From assembly GCA_036925085.1 (NCBI GenBank), contig JAUPFP010000023.1, positions 2,245,778-2,309,777 of the forward strand: a stretch of DNA of 64,000 nucleotides. Reading direction: 5' to 3'. The translations under genes and the position numbers were made by a program. Shown here in pieces: positions 12,030 to 23,900 of this stretch. The notes below the pieces were generated by a model that had not been told where the DNA came from, searched no databases, and worked only from the letters and a program-made list of their open reading frames with translations. Numbering within the stretch: the first letter of the stretch is position 1; every line of letters begins with the position of its first letter. The stretch is from Brachycybe producta. Taxonomy: Eukaryota > Arthropoda > Diplopoda > Playtdesmida > Andrognathidae.

Positions 12030-12292
12030 AAATTAAGAGAAACTTGAAATTGTTTTAGAAACTAGAAGGGGTAACTGAATCACTTAATAGTATTTTCATA
12101 TTGATATATTTCAAAATAAACTTTTTCTAGACAAAAATTTAAAAAATGTCTGCTTAAAGTTGGATCATTTTCAAACTGACATAAAAAGAAGAAACATACC
12201 GCTCTGACGTCACAAGCAGGTATAACCTTTCTAGTTTCTAAAAATAACATTAAAGTATCTTTTAATTTTGCTTCTGAAAAACGGAATGATCA
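12030..12292. repeat. Family P palindrome, copy 4, interrupted
   Basis: The left arm (AATTAAGAGAAACTTGAAA, TTTTAGAAACTAGAAGGGG) is clear. The centre is disturbed at 12185-12225 by a fragment of the TGACGTCA MITE (GCTCTGACGTCACAAGC). The right arm resumes as CTTTCTAGTTTCTAAAA and ends TTTGCTTCTGAAAAACGG. Confidence 0.65.
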
Positions 12293-12621
12293 GAATTCGA
12301 TGCGCGATTACACTTCAAAACCAATTGAATCTTCTAGTTTCGTAAAAAAGAAAAAAAATTCCAATTTCATGTTAAACGTTGCTTCTACGCAAAGCTTAAA
12401 TATAGAGAATTCTTTGACTTATTGACAAATCCAATACCAAGGGTCCACATAGCCCTTAAACAAGTTCTCATAATGAGATAATGAGAGAGAGAGAGATAGA
12501 AATCTCTCCTGAGAGTGACTATCAAATAAGTGTCATTCAAAGATCACTCTTATTTTTTTTGTTTTTTTGCAATGCAAATTTGCATCATGAAACTCAACGA
12601 CTGCACTTCTTTTGAAAGACC

Positions 12622-12852
12622 TTAAACAGTGCTATAGTAGATCCAATATATCAAATTGAAAGCCAAGTAGAAGGCGGGAAAAATGGCACGACTAAAACCA
12701 TCGATCCGTTTCGCAAGTGCGATTTGATTTCCTCCAGATGTTTTAGCGCCGGCCATCGTAATAATTGTAGGCTGTAACATTTCTCCCTGCTTTTTCAACA
12801 AAACACAACATTTGTACATGAATTTTGCCAAATTTAGAGGAGCTTTTTTATC
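12622..12852 (-). CDS. Channel exon 8, M3-M4 loop end and TM4
   Basis: It starts after TTTTAG with DKKAPLNLAKFMYKCC and ends in RIDGFSRAIFPAFYLAFNLI then YWIYYSTV and the stop. The R-I-D-x-x-S-R-x-x-F-P segment before TM4 is a family hallmark, which confirms the C-terminus. Confidence 0.92.
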   Translation of the reverse strand, partial: DKKAPLNLAKFMYKCCVLLKKQGEMLQPTIITMAGAKTSGGNQIALAKRIDGFSRAIFPAFYLAFNLIYWIYYSTV

Positions 12853-15800
12853 CTAAAAGTAATACTCACTGAACACGGAATGTGGACCGTGTTTCCGTTG
12901 ACGGCCTTTTTCTTCTGTTTGTAACCTCGACGTCCGATTCCGCGACGTCGCCTCGATAGATAGTTGACCACGGTGAATTCGATAAGAGCTAGAAACACAA
13001 AAGTAGTGCAGACTCCGATCCAGACATCGAGAGCTTTGACGTAAGAGACCGGTGGAAGGTTTCCTCTTATTCCTGTACTTTCAGACGAAATAGTCAGTAA
13101 TGTGGTCACTCCTAGAGTTACTCTAGCAGCTATGGCGTCCACTTCCAACCAAAATGAGACCCATGACACTACAACGATTAGTGTCGTTGGCAAATAACTC
13201 TGAACCATGTGATAACCGAGAGATCTTCGTAGTCCGATGTCGGCTCGAAGGCAACTGTACTGGCCTAAAAGAGTACGAAAACAAAGTTCCTTTGAGAAGC
13301 TGAATTTTTAGACGTTGTTTTGTAAAGCAGTTATTTGCAAAATATGCAAATGAAGGAGGAAAAACGTAATTGAACTCTTGTTATTCTGTATTTCAGTAGC
13401 AACATTAAGAGGTTACAGCACTTAATTACTTCGACCAGAGACCCGATGTTAAAGAAGAAACGTTAATTTTTCAAATACACAGTCGCGGCAATGTTTATTT
13501 TTCATATTTAAAGGTATCCAATTTTGATGGTTCAAAGTGCAATGTGCACCTTAAATATATGATGATCGAGTGATAGAATGACAAAAAATTGGTAAGTGCG
13601 GTTCCATTTTTAAAAACTATTTCAAAATCGCGAATTTATAACTCTTATGTTAAACTCCAATGAGTACGCGCTCTAATAAGAAAAAAATCATTCATTGAAA
13701 TGCTCGTAAAAAATACCTGAAAACAATTTTAAAAAACCACAATTAAACCACAGTGAAGCCAACACATTGGCGCACGTGCTGCTGCTTTTTTTTATGGATT
13801 TTAAAATTATTTTTAGGTATTTTTACGAGCGTTTTAATGGATGTTTTTTTTCTTACGAGCACGTACTCAATGGAGTTTAACATAATGAGTTAGAAATTCG
13901 CGATTTTTAAATAGTTTTTAAAAATATAACCGCACTTACCAATTTTATGTCATTCTATCACTAGATCAGCATATATTTAAAGTGCACATTGCACTTTTAA
14001 AAATCAAAATTGGACAACTTTAAATATGAAAAATAAACATATTGCCGCCACGACTGTGTATTTTAAAAATTAACGTTTTTTTCTTTAACATCGGGTTTAT
14101 GGGCTGAATAAAAAAAAACGATGCTAGCGCTCCTTGTGGAGTTTTTCAAAATAATTTTGCGATGTAGACTCTAAAGAGTATTTAATCATTTTCAAACTGC
14201 CATTGAAAGTTTATTTTAAAAGATATTACGTGAAGATTGAGAGAATTCTGTTGCGTGATTTATCGTTTATTCTATTCTAGTTTCTAAAATAGTTTCAAGT
14301 TAAGTTTTCTCTTAATTTTTTGCTCACATGTCATGTTTTTTGCTCAAAAATCATATGTGATTTTCGAACTCTATTCTGTTCTCCAGTAGCAAATAATTAA
14401 GAGAAACTAGAAAGTGTTTTAGAAACTAGAAGGATGAGATTTTTAAAAAATGACCCAACTGTCTATAAAAAGTTATCAACGTGAAAATACATTTTAATTG
14501 ATTGAGCTGTCATTCTAGTTTTTTTTTAATATTATTTTATTAAAGGTACTAAAAGTAATATTATTGACAATGTCTTCACAAATAAACCTTTTATGGCAAA
14601 TATAAAAAAGGGCAAACATTGATCATTTTCAAAAAAGTTTAAAATGATACCATGAAATGACGAAAATAATCTTATCACATTCGAGTACTATTGTAGGCGT
14701 ATGTACATGTAGTTTGTAACATACTTTAGAATTTCTTCTAGAATATAAAAATGTTTACGGTTCACACTTTTATACACCTATAGAAATGATTTTTTTAAGA
14801 GAGTCCTTTCCTCCTTCATTTTGAGTTTCAAGTAATTTCACGCTTAGTTATACAGTAGAACGTCGATTATCGGAACGAATGTTCCAACATGCGTAGTTCC
14901 GATAATCAAAAGTTTATATAAAATCGAACCTCCCATTAAGAAAGTTGAGAAAAGTAAGAAGAAGAAAAAAAAAAAACGATTGCAAAGAGATTTTCCATAA
15001 GAATAAATAAAAACGAAAATTGGTTCCCGATAACTGATAGTTCCGAGAACCTACGTTCCGATAATCGACGCTCTAATGTAGTTAGTTTACCATTACCAAT
15101 GTGAAATGTGTCGGAACATTTTGCAATATCGATATTCTCAATGGTGAATTGTGGTAGTTTCAATTGTTCGTAGATTTTGACTGGTTCTGAATTGGCCCAC
15201 TCTAAAACCAAATCTCTCGTTGTCTTGGCAACTGCATTAAGAAAGACCACAGTCATCATCACACAAAAAATAAGGCTCTTTATTTTGTAATAGGAAAATA
15301 GTCGTCAAAGGGTTTTATTTGAAATATATATATATAATACTGATGAATAGCTTTTATATGAAATTTGTTTTTGATTCGCAAAAAAAAAAACCAGGGATTT
15401 TTTTTTAAATGAATTTTTTTTTAGAAGAATGAAAATGGAATTATTATTACTTATATTATTAATAATGTACTCACAGCTTGCAAGTTCAATGGAACACACT
15501 TGACGATCCATTGGAAACTTAGTTAAGTCCATCATACAAGAAAAAGTTAGTTTCAATCTATTGGAAATGAAATTGGAAAACATGTAACTTTATCAACAAA
15601 CAAAAAAAAAGTTAGATCAAAGTGAAACAATTTCGTGATTTGATGACAATTGTTTTTTTTTTTTCTAAAACCTTGGTGTATTTTTTTTTTAAAAAAATAT
15701 TAAAGGTTTTTTTTGTTTGTTTGTGGGAATTCATATTTACTTTGAAAATTACTTTTGACGTGGAAACAGGGTTTTTTTAGTGAGAAAAATAAAAAAAAAA

Positions 15801-18800
15801 TGTATGAGGTTAAATGGGAATTCGATTTCACTCTAGAGACGGAAGGAAAAGAAAAACGTATACTGTAGTTTTATATTGCAGGGTGTTTCACTTGTCACTT
15901 CGACTTTGTAAGAATTAAACGTGGATCACACATATGTGAAAATAAGCATAAAATAAAAACAGAAACAAATAATGAAATAAAAATCAGAATTTAAGATTCA
16001 GCTATATATTTCTGTGTTTCTTTACGTTCAAGGGATTCTCTCACATTACAGTAAAAAAAAACTTCAATGGAAAATTTTGAGTTTATAGACGAGGCGCGAA
16101 AAGAATAGAAGCGCGGCCATAAAAAATAATGCTCTTTAAAACCATAACTGATAACTTGTAATTTTTCATAAAAAAAAACAATTTTGACTGTTTTTATACC
16201 TTTGTTGCAAAACAATAAAGACTTTTATACAACAAGGAATAGACAAAACTGGTGAAAGTTTAGGCTGGATGGATGTGGGTCGAACAACTCAACAATAACA
16301 TTTTGCCACACGCATCTGTAGACAGCTTCAGAATTTCTTTGGCTCCGCCCTTTTATGAGCGGCTATGAGGACCAAATATCAACCAATTAGAAATAAAAAA
16401 GGGCGGAGCAAGTGACATCAGACCCAGTAACAAACCAATTAGAAATCGACGACGCTCCTAAAAGGGCGGAGCTAAAAAAAATCTGAAGCTGTCTACAGAT
16501 GCGTGTGGCACAATGTTATTGTTGAGCCCTCCTGCGAAGGCCATTTTGTGGTACTTTACTTGTAGTAGTTGTAGTTACTAGTGAAATGTACCAGTTTCTA
16601 TGTGAAAATCAATATTATTAGACCATATTTACAGATACTATTACTTGTAACTTGTAATTTATTACTCTTAGTAGTTTTGTGCAATAGGACCCTGGAATGT
16701 ATGATGACAAAACACAATAACCAAGTAATTTAGTCAGTTAGTTTTAACTTTTTTAAGTAAACAAATTGTCATCTTTAAAAAAGTGTCTTTGTATAAGTAG
16801 GTTCCATATGTATCTTTTTAATGAAATATTTTTATTCCTTTTGTCTGGTTTTCTTAAAAAACAAACTAACTGAAATAAGAAAACGTTTTTTCTTTCTTTA
16901 TATATGTATAATTTATAATTAGTTTCATTAACACTATAGTTAGTTTGTATTTTGGTCTATGTCTTTTAGTGTCTTTGTTATGAAATTTTACAAAAAAAAA
17001 TCAATTTAGTCTGAAATAAAAAGAAGCATATTCTTTTTTTTCTGCCTGAAGTGAGATTAGATAGAACTTTAGTTAGTAATCTGGAAGTTATTAATAAAAA
17101 CGACTTTTGTGTGTGTATATTTATGTGTATCTTTCTTTCTTTCTTCCTTCCCTTTTTTTTGTTGCCTTTTTCTATTGAGTCCTATTTAGTAAAGGCAACA
17201 TGCCAAGACTTACTTTATCGTGGGTGTTCCAAAAGAAACCATTTTCCTAGATTTATGACTTTCAGAATCATTTCATGTTTTTTATATATCTAATTTTATC
17301 GTTTCGCGATGCCCAATGTCTGCTGTCCTTGTGTGTCAGAGTTCTTGGTCAAACTCAACAGTGTTGTGATTCGAATCATTACAAGATATGAACTCACTGT
17401 TTTAGTAAAAATATTAGGTAATAAAAGTAGCAGTTTGGTACTTCACTGTCTTAACGAGTGCTAGGCTGGCTGCTGCTGCTATTACTACTAAAAGTGTGGT
17501 CCGCGACCTATCGTCAAACCCCCTCATAGTAAGGTTCACTAAAACACAGGGGTTGTGTTAGGTGCTCATGAAAATAATAAAACACCTAACATGAACACCT
17601 AATCATGGTCCCACCAAACAGAACTAATAAATAAAAACCCCAATTATATAAAAATAATACTTTGAAACTTGCACAAATGCAAGTATCCAAATATACAAAA
17701 ATAAGAAAAAATATAAAAAGAAGATAAATTTTTACAAAATAGGGGGATTAAAGATAAAGATGTTTAAAGATCAAAAACAGGCTAAATAAGGACAAAAACA
17801 AAAAATAAGATAACATCAACTGAATAGCTGAAAAACACAAAATTACATGACTGGAAATAATGAAAACATAACAATGGTCAAAGGACAAATCAGAATAGGT
17901 CCCAAAATAACCAAAAAAACCATATATCACAAAGACAGAAAAACACAGTAATTAAGGAAAGAAAAATGAAGATTATGATAGATTACAACACATTAGGAAA
18001 AAACAAAAACTTAATGGTCAAAAAAGGACAAAGTAAAGTAGGTCCCGAAAAGAAAATAGAATTGGGTCCTAAGTCTGAATTTTTCAGAAAAATGAAACAA
18101 AAAATAGAAGTTTGAAAAAGAAGCTTTAGTCAGTGGGTTTTCGAGATTTGTTTGGGAAAGGTTGAGTTTAGTTTTGTGTATCTGTTAAAAATTGGTTTTT
18201 TGGGAGTTTCGATTTTTCAAAGTTAGTTGGTTTTTTTGGGAAAGTTAGTTTTAGGAGTTTTTGAATTTGAATTTGAAAAATTACTCTGCAAGCAGCCATA
18301 AAGGCCTATGGCAGAGGGACAAGAGTCCAAGTGCAGCATAGAAAATGCATTGTCAAAACCAGAAAATATAAAACCCTAATGATATAAACCCAACAACAAT
18401 TTCAATATTTTTTAATGCTGCAAATATATGCATTGTCAAAACAAAACAAAATTATGACTCCCATAAAATACGTTTTTCCTGCACAAAATCCCCAGCAAGA
18501 GAGTTCCATTGTCGAATCGCCCTCGGGACAAATGACCAGTAATAAGAATCTGTTCGTGCAAAAATCTCTCCAACTTTGTTAGAGTGGTCACCCCTACCCA
18601 AATATAATGCCCTGCAAAGTTTACTTGAAGTAGGTTTAGGGCAAGAGCCTTCTAGCATTCGATTAAAAATATTAAGACTAAAATCTGAACGTCTTGCAAG
18701 TAAACTATCCCAACCAAGCTCTGAAAGCATTTTAGTTACACTGTCGGCATATCCATATTTACCACAAACAAACCTAGCAGCCCTGCGTTGGACCATTTCT

Positions 18801-20949
18801 ATAGAGTAAGCTAAGTCCTCAGTGTGGGGATTCCACACAGAGCTGCAGTATTCTAGATGGGGACGTACTAATGATTGATATGCTATACATTTTACCTCCC
18901 TGGGACACCTTCTTAGAACACGTTGACTAAACCTAAGCATCTGCATAGACTTGGAAATAATCTGTTCGACATGCAGCTTCCAAGAAAGTTTAGCTGTAAT
19001 CGTTACCCCCAAGAATTTATAAGAATCTACGTTATTAAGTGGAATGGCCCCTATTCTATATGGAAATATTATTGGATTCTTTCCCCTAGCTACCCTCATT
19101 ACACAACATTTTCCCTTATTAAGTTGAAGTTGCCATTTAGAACACCATGCCTCTATTGCTTTCAAGTCACTATCAAAAATATGGCAATCATTGTCAGAGG
19201 TAACCTCACGATAAATTATTGTATCATCTGCAAATAGCCGGCAATTGCTGCTAACTTGACTGCTAAGGTCATTGATATACAAAAGAAACAGAAGTGGACC
19301 CAACACACTACCCTGAGGAACCCCTGATGTAACCTCTATCCAGTCAGATTCAGACCCACCTGCAACAACCCTTTGTTTCCTATCACTCAAAAAAGAATGC
19401 ACCCATTTATACACCTGTTCACCCAATCCATACCCACTAATTTTTGTCATTAATTTTGAGTGAGAAACTGTGTCAAATGCCTTGCAGAGATCAATAAAAA
19501 CCAAATCTATCTGACCGCCTTGGTCTAAAATTTTCTGAAGGTCATCAACTAAAAGAATAAGCTGGGTTTCACATGAACACCCCCTAAGAAACCCATGCTG
19601 GTTATCACACAAAAGATTGTTTTCCATAAGAAAATTCATTGAGGAGGAATATATAATATGTTCAAGGACCTTGCAAACTATCGAGGTTAAAGACACGGGT
19701 CTGTAATTAGTTACCTGAGACTTGTCTCCTGATTTAAAAATTGGACTAACATTAGCTAATTTCCACATATCTGGTACAATACCTACATCTAAACTCTGTT
19801 GAAAAATTAACTGAAGGTATGGACCCAACTCTTGTGCAAGATTTTTTAAAATGATAGCATACATCCCATCTGGACCACAGGTTTTATTTGAGTCTAATTT
19901 TAGAAGTTGCTTGACTATCCCTTCTGCAGTTATTACAATTTGATCCATAAAAAGAGATGTTGAAGGAAAACCCTCATGTGGTATGCCATCATCAATTGTG
20001 AAGACCTTCTTGTATTGTTCATTAAATAAGGTAGCTTTCCCTACTGGATCTGAAACAAGCTTCCCATTTGTTAATTTTGAGGAAGTTTGTGTATGTTTTG
20101 GGGAAGTTTAGGTTTAGGAAGTTTGGTCTACATTTGTGAAGTTGGTGAAGTGCCCAGAGAGCCATTTGTTGGAAAAGAGGAAGAACTGAAAAGTAAGACC
20201 ACTTTCATTATTTTGTAAAAAAGGCCAAAATAGATTTTTTTGGCACAATTGATACCCGTATTTAAGTCTACTCATTAAGTTTTTTTTTACTTTTATTTGC
20301 ACTCATACCTAATTAGTAATCACATCCTATACATATGTTCTAATCACTCTTATTGCCTATAACATAAAATATTTTTAAAAAATTTAACCATTTGTACCAA
20401 AAAGTGTTTATCTATCAAATAAAAGCAATTTTCTAATACAATATTTTCTCTGGCCCGATTGTTATAGAAGCCTTCATTGGCTTAAAGGACCTGGTAAATT
20501 TATCTCTGTCCCTTAAAATTAAAAAACAAAACGGGGCGGGTAACAGTTGTAAGAGAAAAAAAAATCACGATTTTTTTAAAAATATCAAAATATCATATAT
20601 TTATATATCATTAAATCAAATTTTGATATACAAGGATAGGATCGGAAATGACTATCTGAAGGTAGTAGTAGTGCTAGCAACCCATAGTAGAAAAGACGCA
20701 GGAAAATAGGCTGAGGTGATTTGGGCATGTAATTAGGATTGGGGAGGATGAGCTGCCGAAACAGGTGATGACTCGATGAGTTTGGACCTAGAGATAGGGA
20801 TAGAAGAATAGCCCAAACAAGCCTTGAACAAAGGTGTAAAACGGGATGTATGCATGGGTCCTATCTGAGAGTTTAGCACGAAATTGGAAGGAGTGGAGAG
20901 CTGTAACCCGTAAGACCGACCCTGCATTTTGCGGGAAACCGTGCAGGAA

Positions 20950-20987
<38 letters not shown>

Positions 20988-23900
20988 AATGATAATAATC
21001 ATAATTAATGTTTTAACCTGAATTTCACTGTTTAATTCATTAGTTTAGAATTCTGTTGGCTTTAATTAGGTTAAGTTGGTCTATTTATGGTTATAAGTTA
21101 TAACATAAAAAGAACAATTTAAGTGAAAATATTTCGCTTCCATTTTCACTTTTAGAAAATGACAAGATGGGTGGCATGAAATTCACTTTTTTGAGAAATT
21201 TCTATGGATATATTTACTCATAAAATTTCTCAAAACGTGAATTTTTAGTTTTTCCATTCGATTATCCAGTGTTTTAAATACGAGTTAAATACTGAAATTT
21301 TTCAGGAAATGCAAAAAACCGAATTCTTCTACATTTCGATTATTTTCTAGTGGCTTTTATTATGGGATGTTTTATTTTTGTAATTTTTTTTATAGATATC
21401 GATTCAACTATGAAAACTGAAGTTTGGTCAAAATATGGACTTATGAAGTGTTTAAAAAAAAGCTCCCCATATTTATTGAATTAGACATCATGATTAGAAG
21501 TCAAAATTACAATTGTTTTAGTGTAAAAGAATTGGTAAAAAATATAATTATTATTAAGAATAAGATATATCTAACAACCGTGCTAAAACCACTTAAATAG
21601 CCTCCATTTAGCGGCCCTCCTAGTTTTAATGGTGGACTTGTTAGAGGAACGTTTATACGCCAACATGCCAGGGAACTAATTTTTGGCGTTTGTTCAATTT
21701 TGCACTTAATCAATTGCCTCCTTTTTAAAAGTGTCTTTTCGATTTTGTAATTCTGCTCCGAGGGTTCAAAAAAATTTTTTAAAAAAATTTGGGTCTTTAG
21801 TATATTTTCCAATAATAAAAATTGTGTTAGGTTTTCTTACCTTAGCATGTACATAATTTCTCCATTTGGATAAATGCTAACGACCACATTGGGAACAGTT
21901 ACATATTGAAATGCAGCATCTTTCGCATTTGGAAAGAACACTTCAGGCTTCCATATCATCTGAACAACTCTCGGATCGTGGAAATCCAATGGTCTTGAGA
22001 AGTTTTCATGTGTCAAACGTTCGTCTTTCCATCTTTGTCTCAGATAAAGGTCAGCTTCGTAATCCTGTGGTTAACGAGCAAAAATAAACAAACTATATTT
22101 TGTGGTATTATTTTCAAAGTTCTTCTGATAGATGAATTTAATTGAGCGAATATTAATATGATAAACGGTGTTTTCAGCATAAAATAAAAATGATCTGCAT
22201 TTTTCTCTGCAAGCGGTTTTCATATTATGACCTCAGGCTGCATTTTATGTGAAACTCCAGCTGTGATTTTGATGCATTTAACTTTAATCGTGGCCTCATC
22301 ATAGAGCAATTAATCCATAATTAGTATTTATTAGGGTTTGGGGTTTTTGTGCAAAATATCAAGCAAATGTTTCTCAATTTTTGTGGCCCAAGAGCCAATT
22401 GTGAAGTAACTATCTCCCGTTTAGATCAACCAACAATTACGGTTTTTTCAAACAAAAACACTTGTTAGAGGCTAGAACTCTTCGTTGACAACTGATAATA
22501 ATCACACATCTAGCCTCTAACTAGCCTTTTTTTATTAGAAAAAAAATATAATTGCAGTTGTTCTAAAGATGATAATGATGAACACTTCATAATTGGCACT
22601 TGAGTCACAAATTGAGAAACATTTACTTGATATTTCATAAAAATCCTAGCCCTAGTAATTACTAATAATAGGAAAATAATTACAGAAGTGAAAGTTCAGT
22701 TTTGAGGTGACGGTTGTTTTTAATGTGATAAATTTCAAAACATGGCGTCTATATTTTAAAAATTACTGTAATGACATCACAGTCAAAATAAATTAAAGAA
22801 TCTGCAGTCTTTTATTAAGTATTGGCTGTGTGTTAGGAAATTAAGTAAAGGCCTTTTTAGAGCTCGATAAAAACAACTCTGAAAAAACCTTCTGAAAATT
22901 ACAATTACTCTTATGTAATTCAGCGCCATCTATCTACAAATTGTGACTTTTTTTTTCTTCTTTTTCTTCGTTATGTAGTTTTAGAGTTCTATTTCATTTT
23001 TCAGAGTTTTCTGAAATAATGTTTGCAATATTATTTCAGAGTTTTTGTATTTTAAACTCTGAAATGATAGTTTTTAGATAATACTTTGACCTTGATTCAG
23101 AGTTTTATATCATACCATTGGCAGCCTATTATAATTATTCAATTTATTAAGTGGAATTTATGCTTTTGGATGTTTTTTTTTTTCAGAGATTTTTTTTATC
23201 GAGCTCTAGAAAGGCCTTAAAAAACCTATTATCTGTAAATGAACAGAAAGGCAGCGTCCGGGGAAAAAAAAACATGTTCTGGATCTGTACCAGCACCATC
23301 GATTTTATTGACACCCTGTATTTTGCAAATTTTGTAATTGAACTGTTCGTTTCTGGTTCAACAATTGAAAGTTTTAAAGAAGCATGTTTTAGAAATATCT
23401 TTTACAATATTCGTCTATACATACAGTCATCAGTTAGTGATCTTATCGTAAATGCTGTTAAGTGCATTAGCAGCAAACTCAATTACTTAATTTAGCTGAC
23501 GAGAGAAAACAAAAATAAAAAAGGTTACTACATCAGTATATCTAATTCTGAAAGTTAGCTGCTCGTGTTTTTTTATTTAAAAAAACTGGAGTTACTTATC
23601 GAGTCGATAGAGAGAAAGGGACTCATTATATATATATATAATAATTTTGGTTGATATTTTTCCATAATTCAGTCAAGTCAGTCTCTGAAGCAGTCTTGAG
23701 TCACTTGTCTCTTTCACTACCTTCGTCGTTTTGAGGCCACTTTTGCCGACGCAAGGAATGATACTTCTTTGCTGCTGATTGCAGTCAGCGGTTGGCCGAC
23801 CGTTGCTTACCATCGTTGCTGGACTGATGGATCCGAAACTTCGAACATACATCTGAACGTAGACTGTCGTAGGGTCGTCTAAAACAAATTAATTTAGAAG

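Larger units (their letters stand above)
8734..12621. other. Intergenic region between the two convergent host genes
   Basis: The chitin-binding gene ends at 8733 and the channel gene, on the opposite strand, ends at 12622, so this region receives both 3' UTRs. I see no exon here. It contains a small fold-back at 8788, family P copies at 9668 and 12030, a TGACGTCA-containing fold-back at 10505, and two related stretches (about 11160-11500 and 11650-11940) sharing a TGACAGTC and TTATGA vocabulary. Confidence 0.65.
15558..21840. other. Channel intron 4, repeat-filled
   Basis: A 6.3-kb intron on the minus-strand gene. Besides the elements listed separately it holds homopolymer-rich sequence (15590-15800, 16850-17050) and an A-rich stretch (17640-18080) in which a GGACAAA..AGGTCCC unit occurs twice (about 17880 and 18025). 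No extra exon recognised. Confidence 0.6.
22065..23810. other. Channel intron 3, fold-back elements
   Basis: A 1.75-kb intron almost entirely made of two inverted-repeat structures (22319-22670 and 22846-23219) plus an open but uninformative stretch at 23151-23495. No additional exon seen. Confidence 0.6.
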
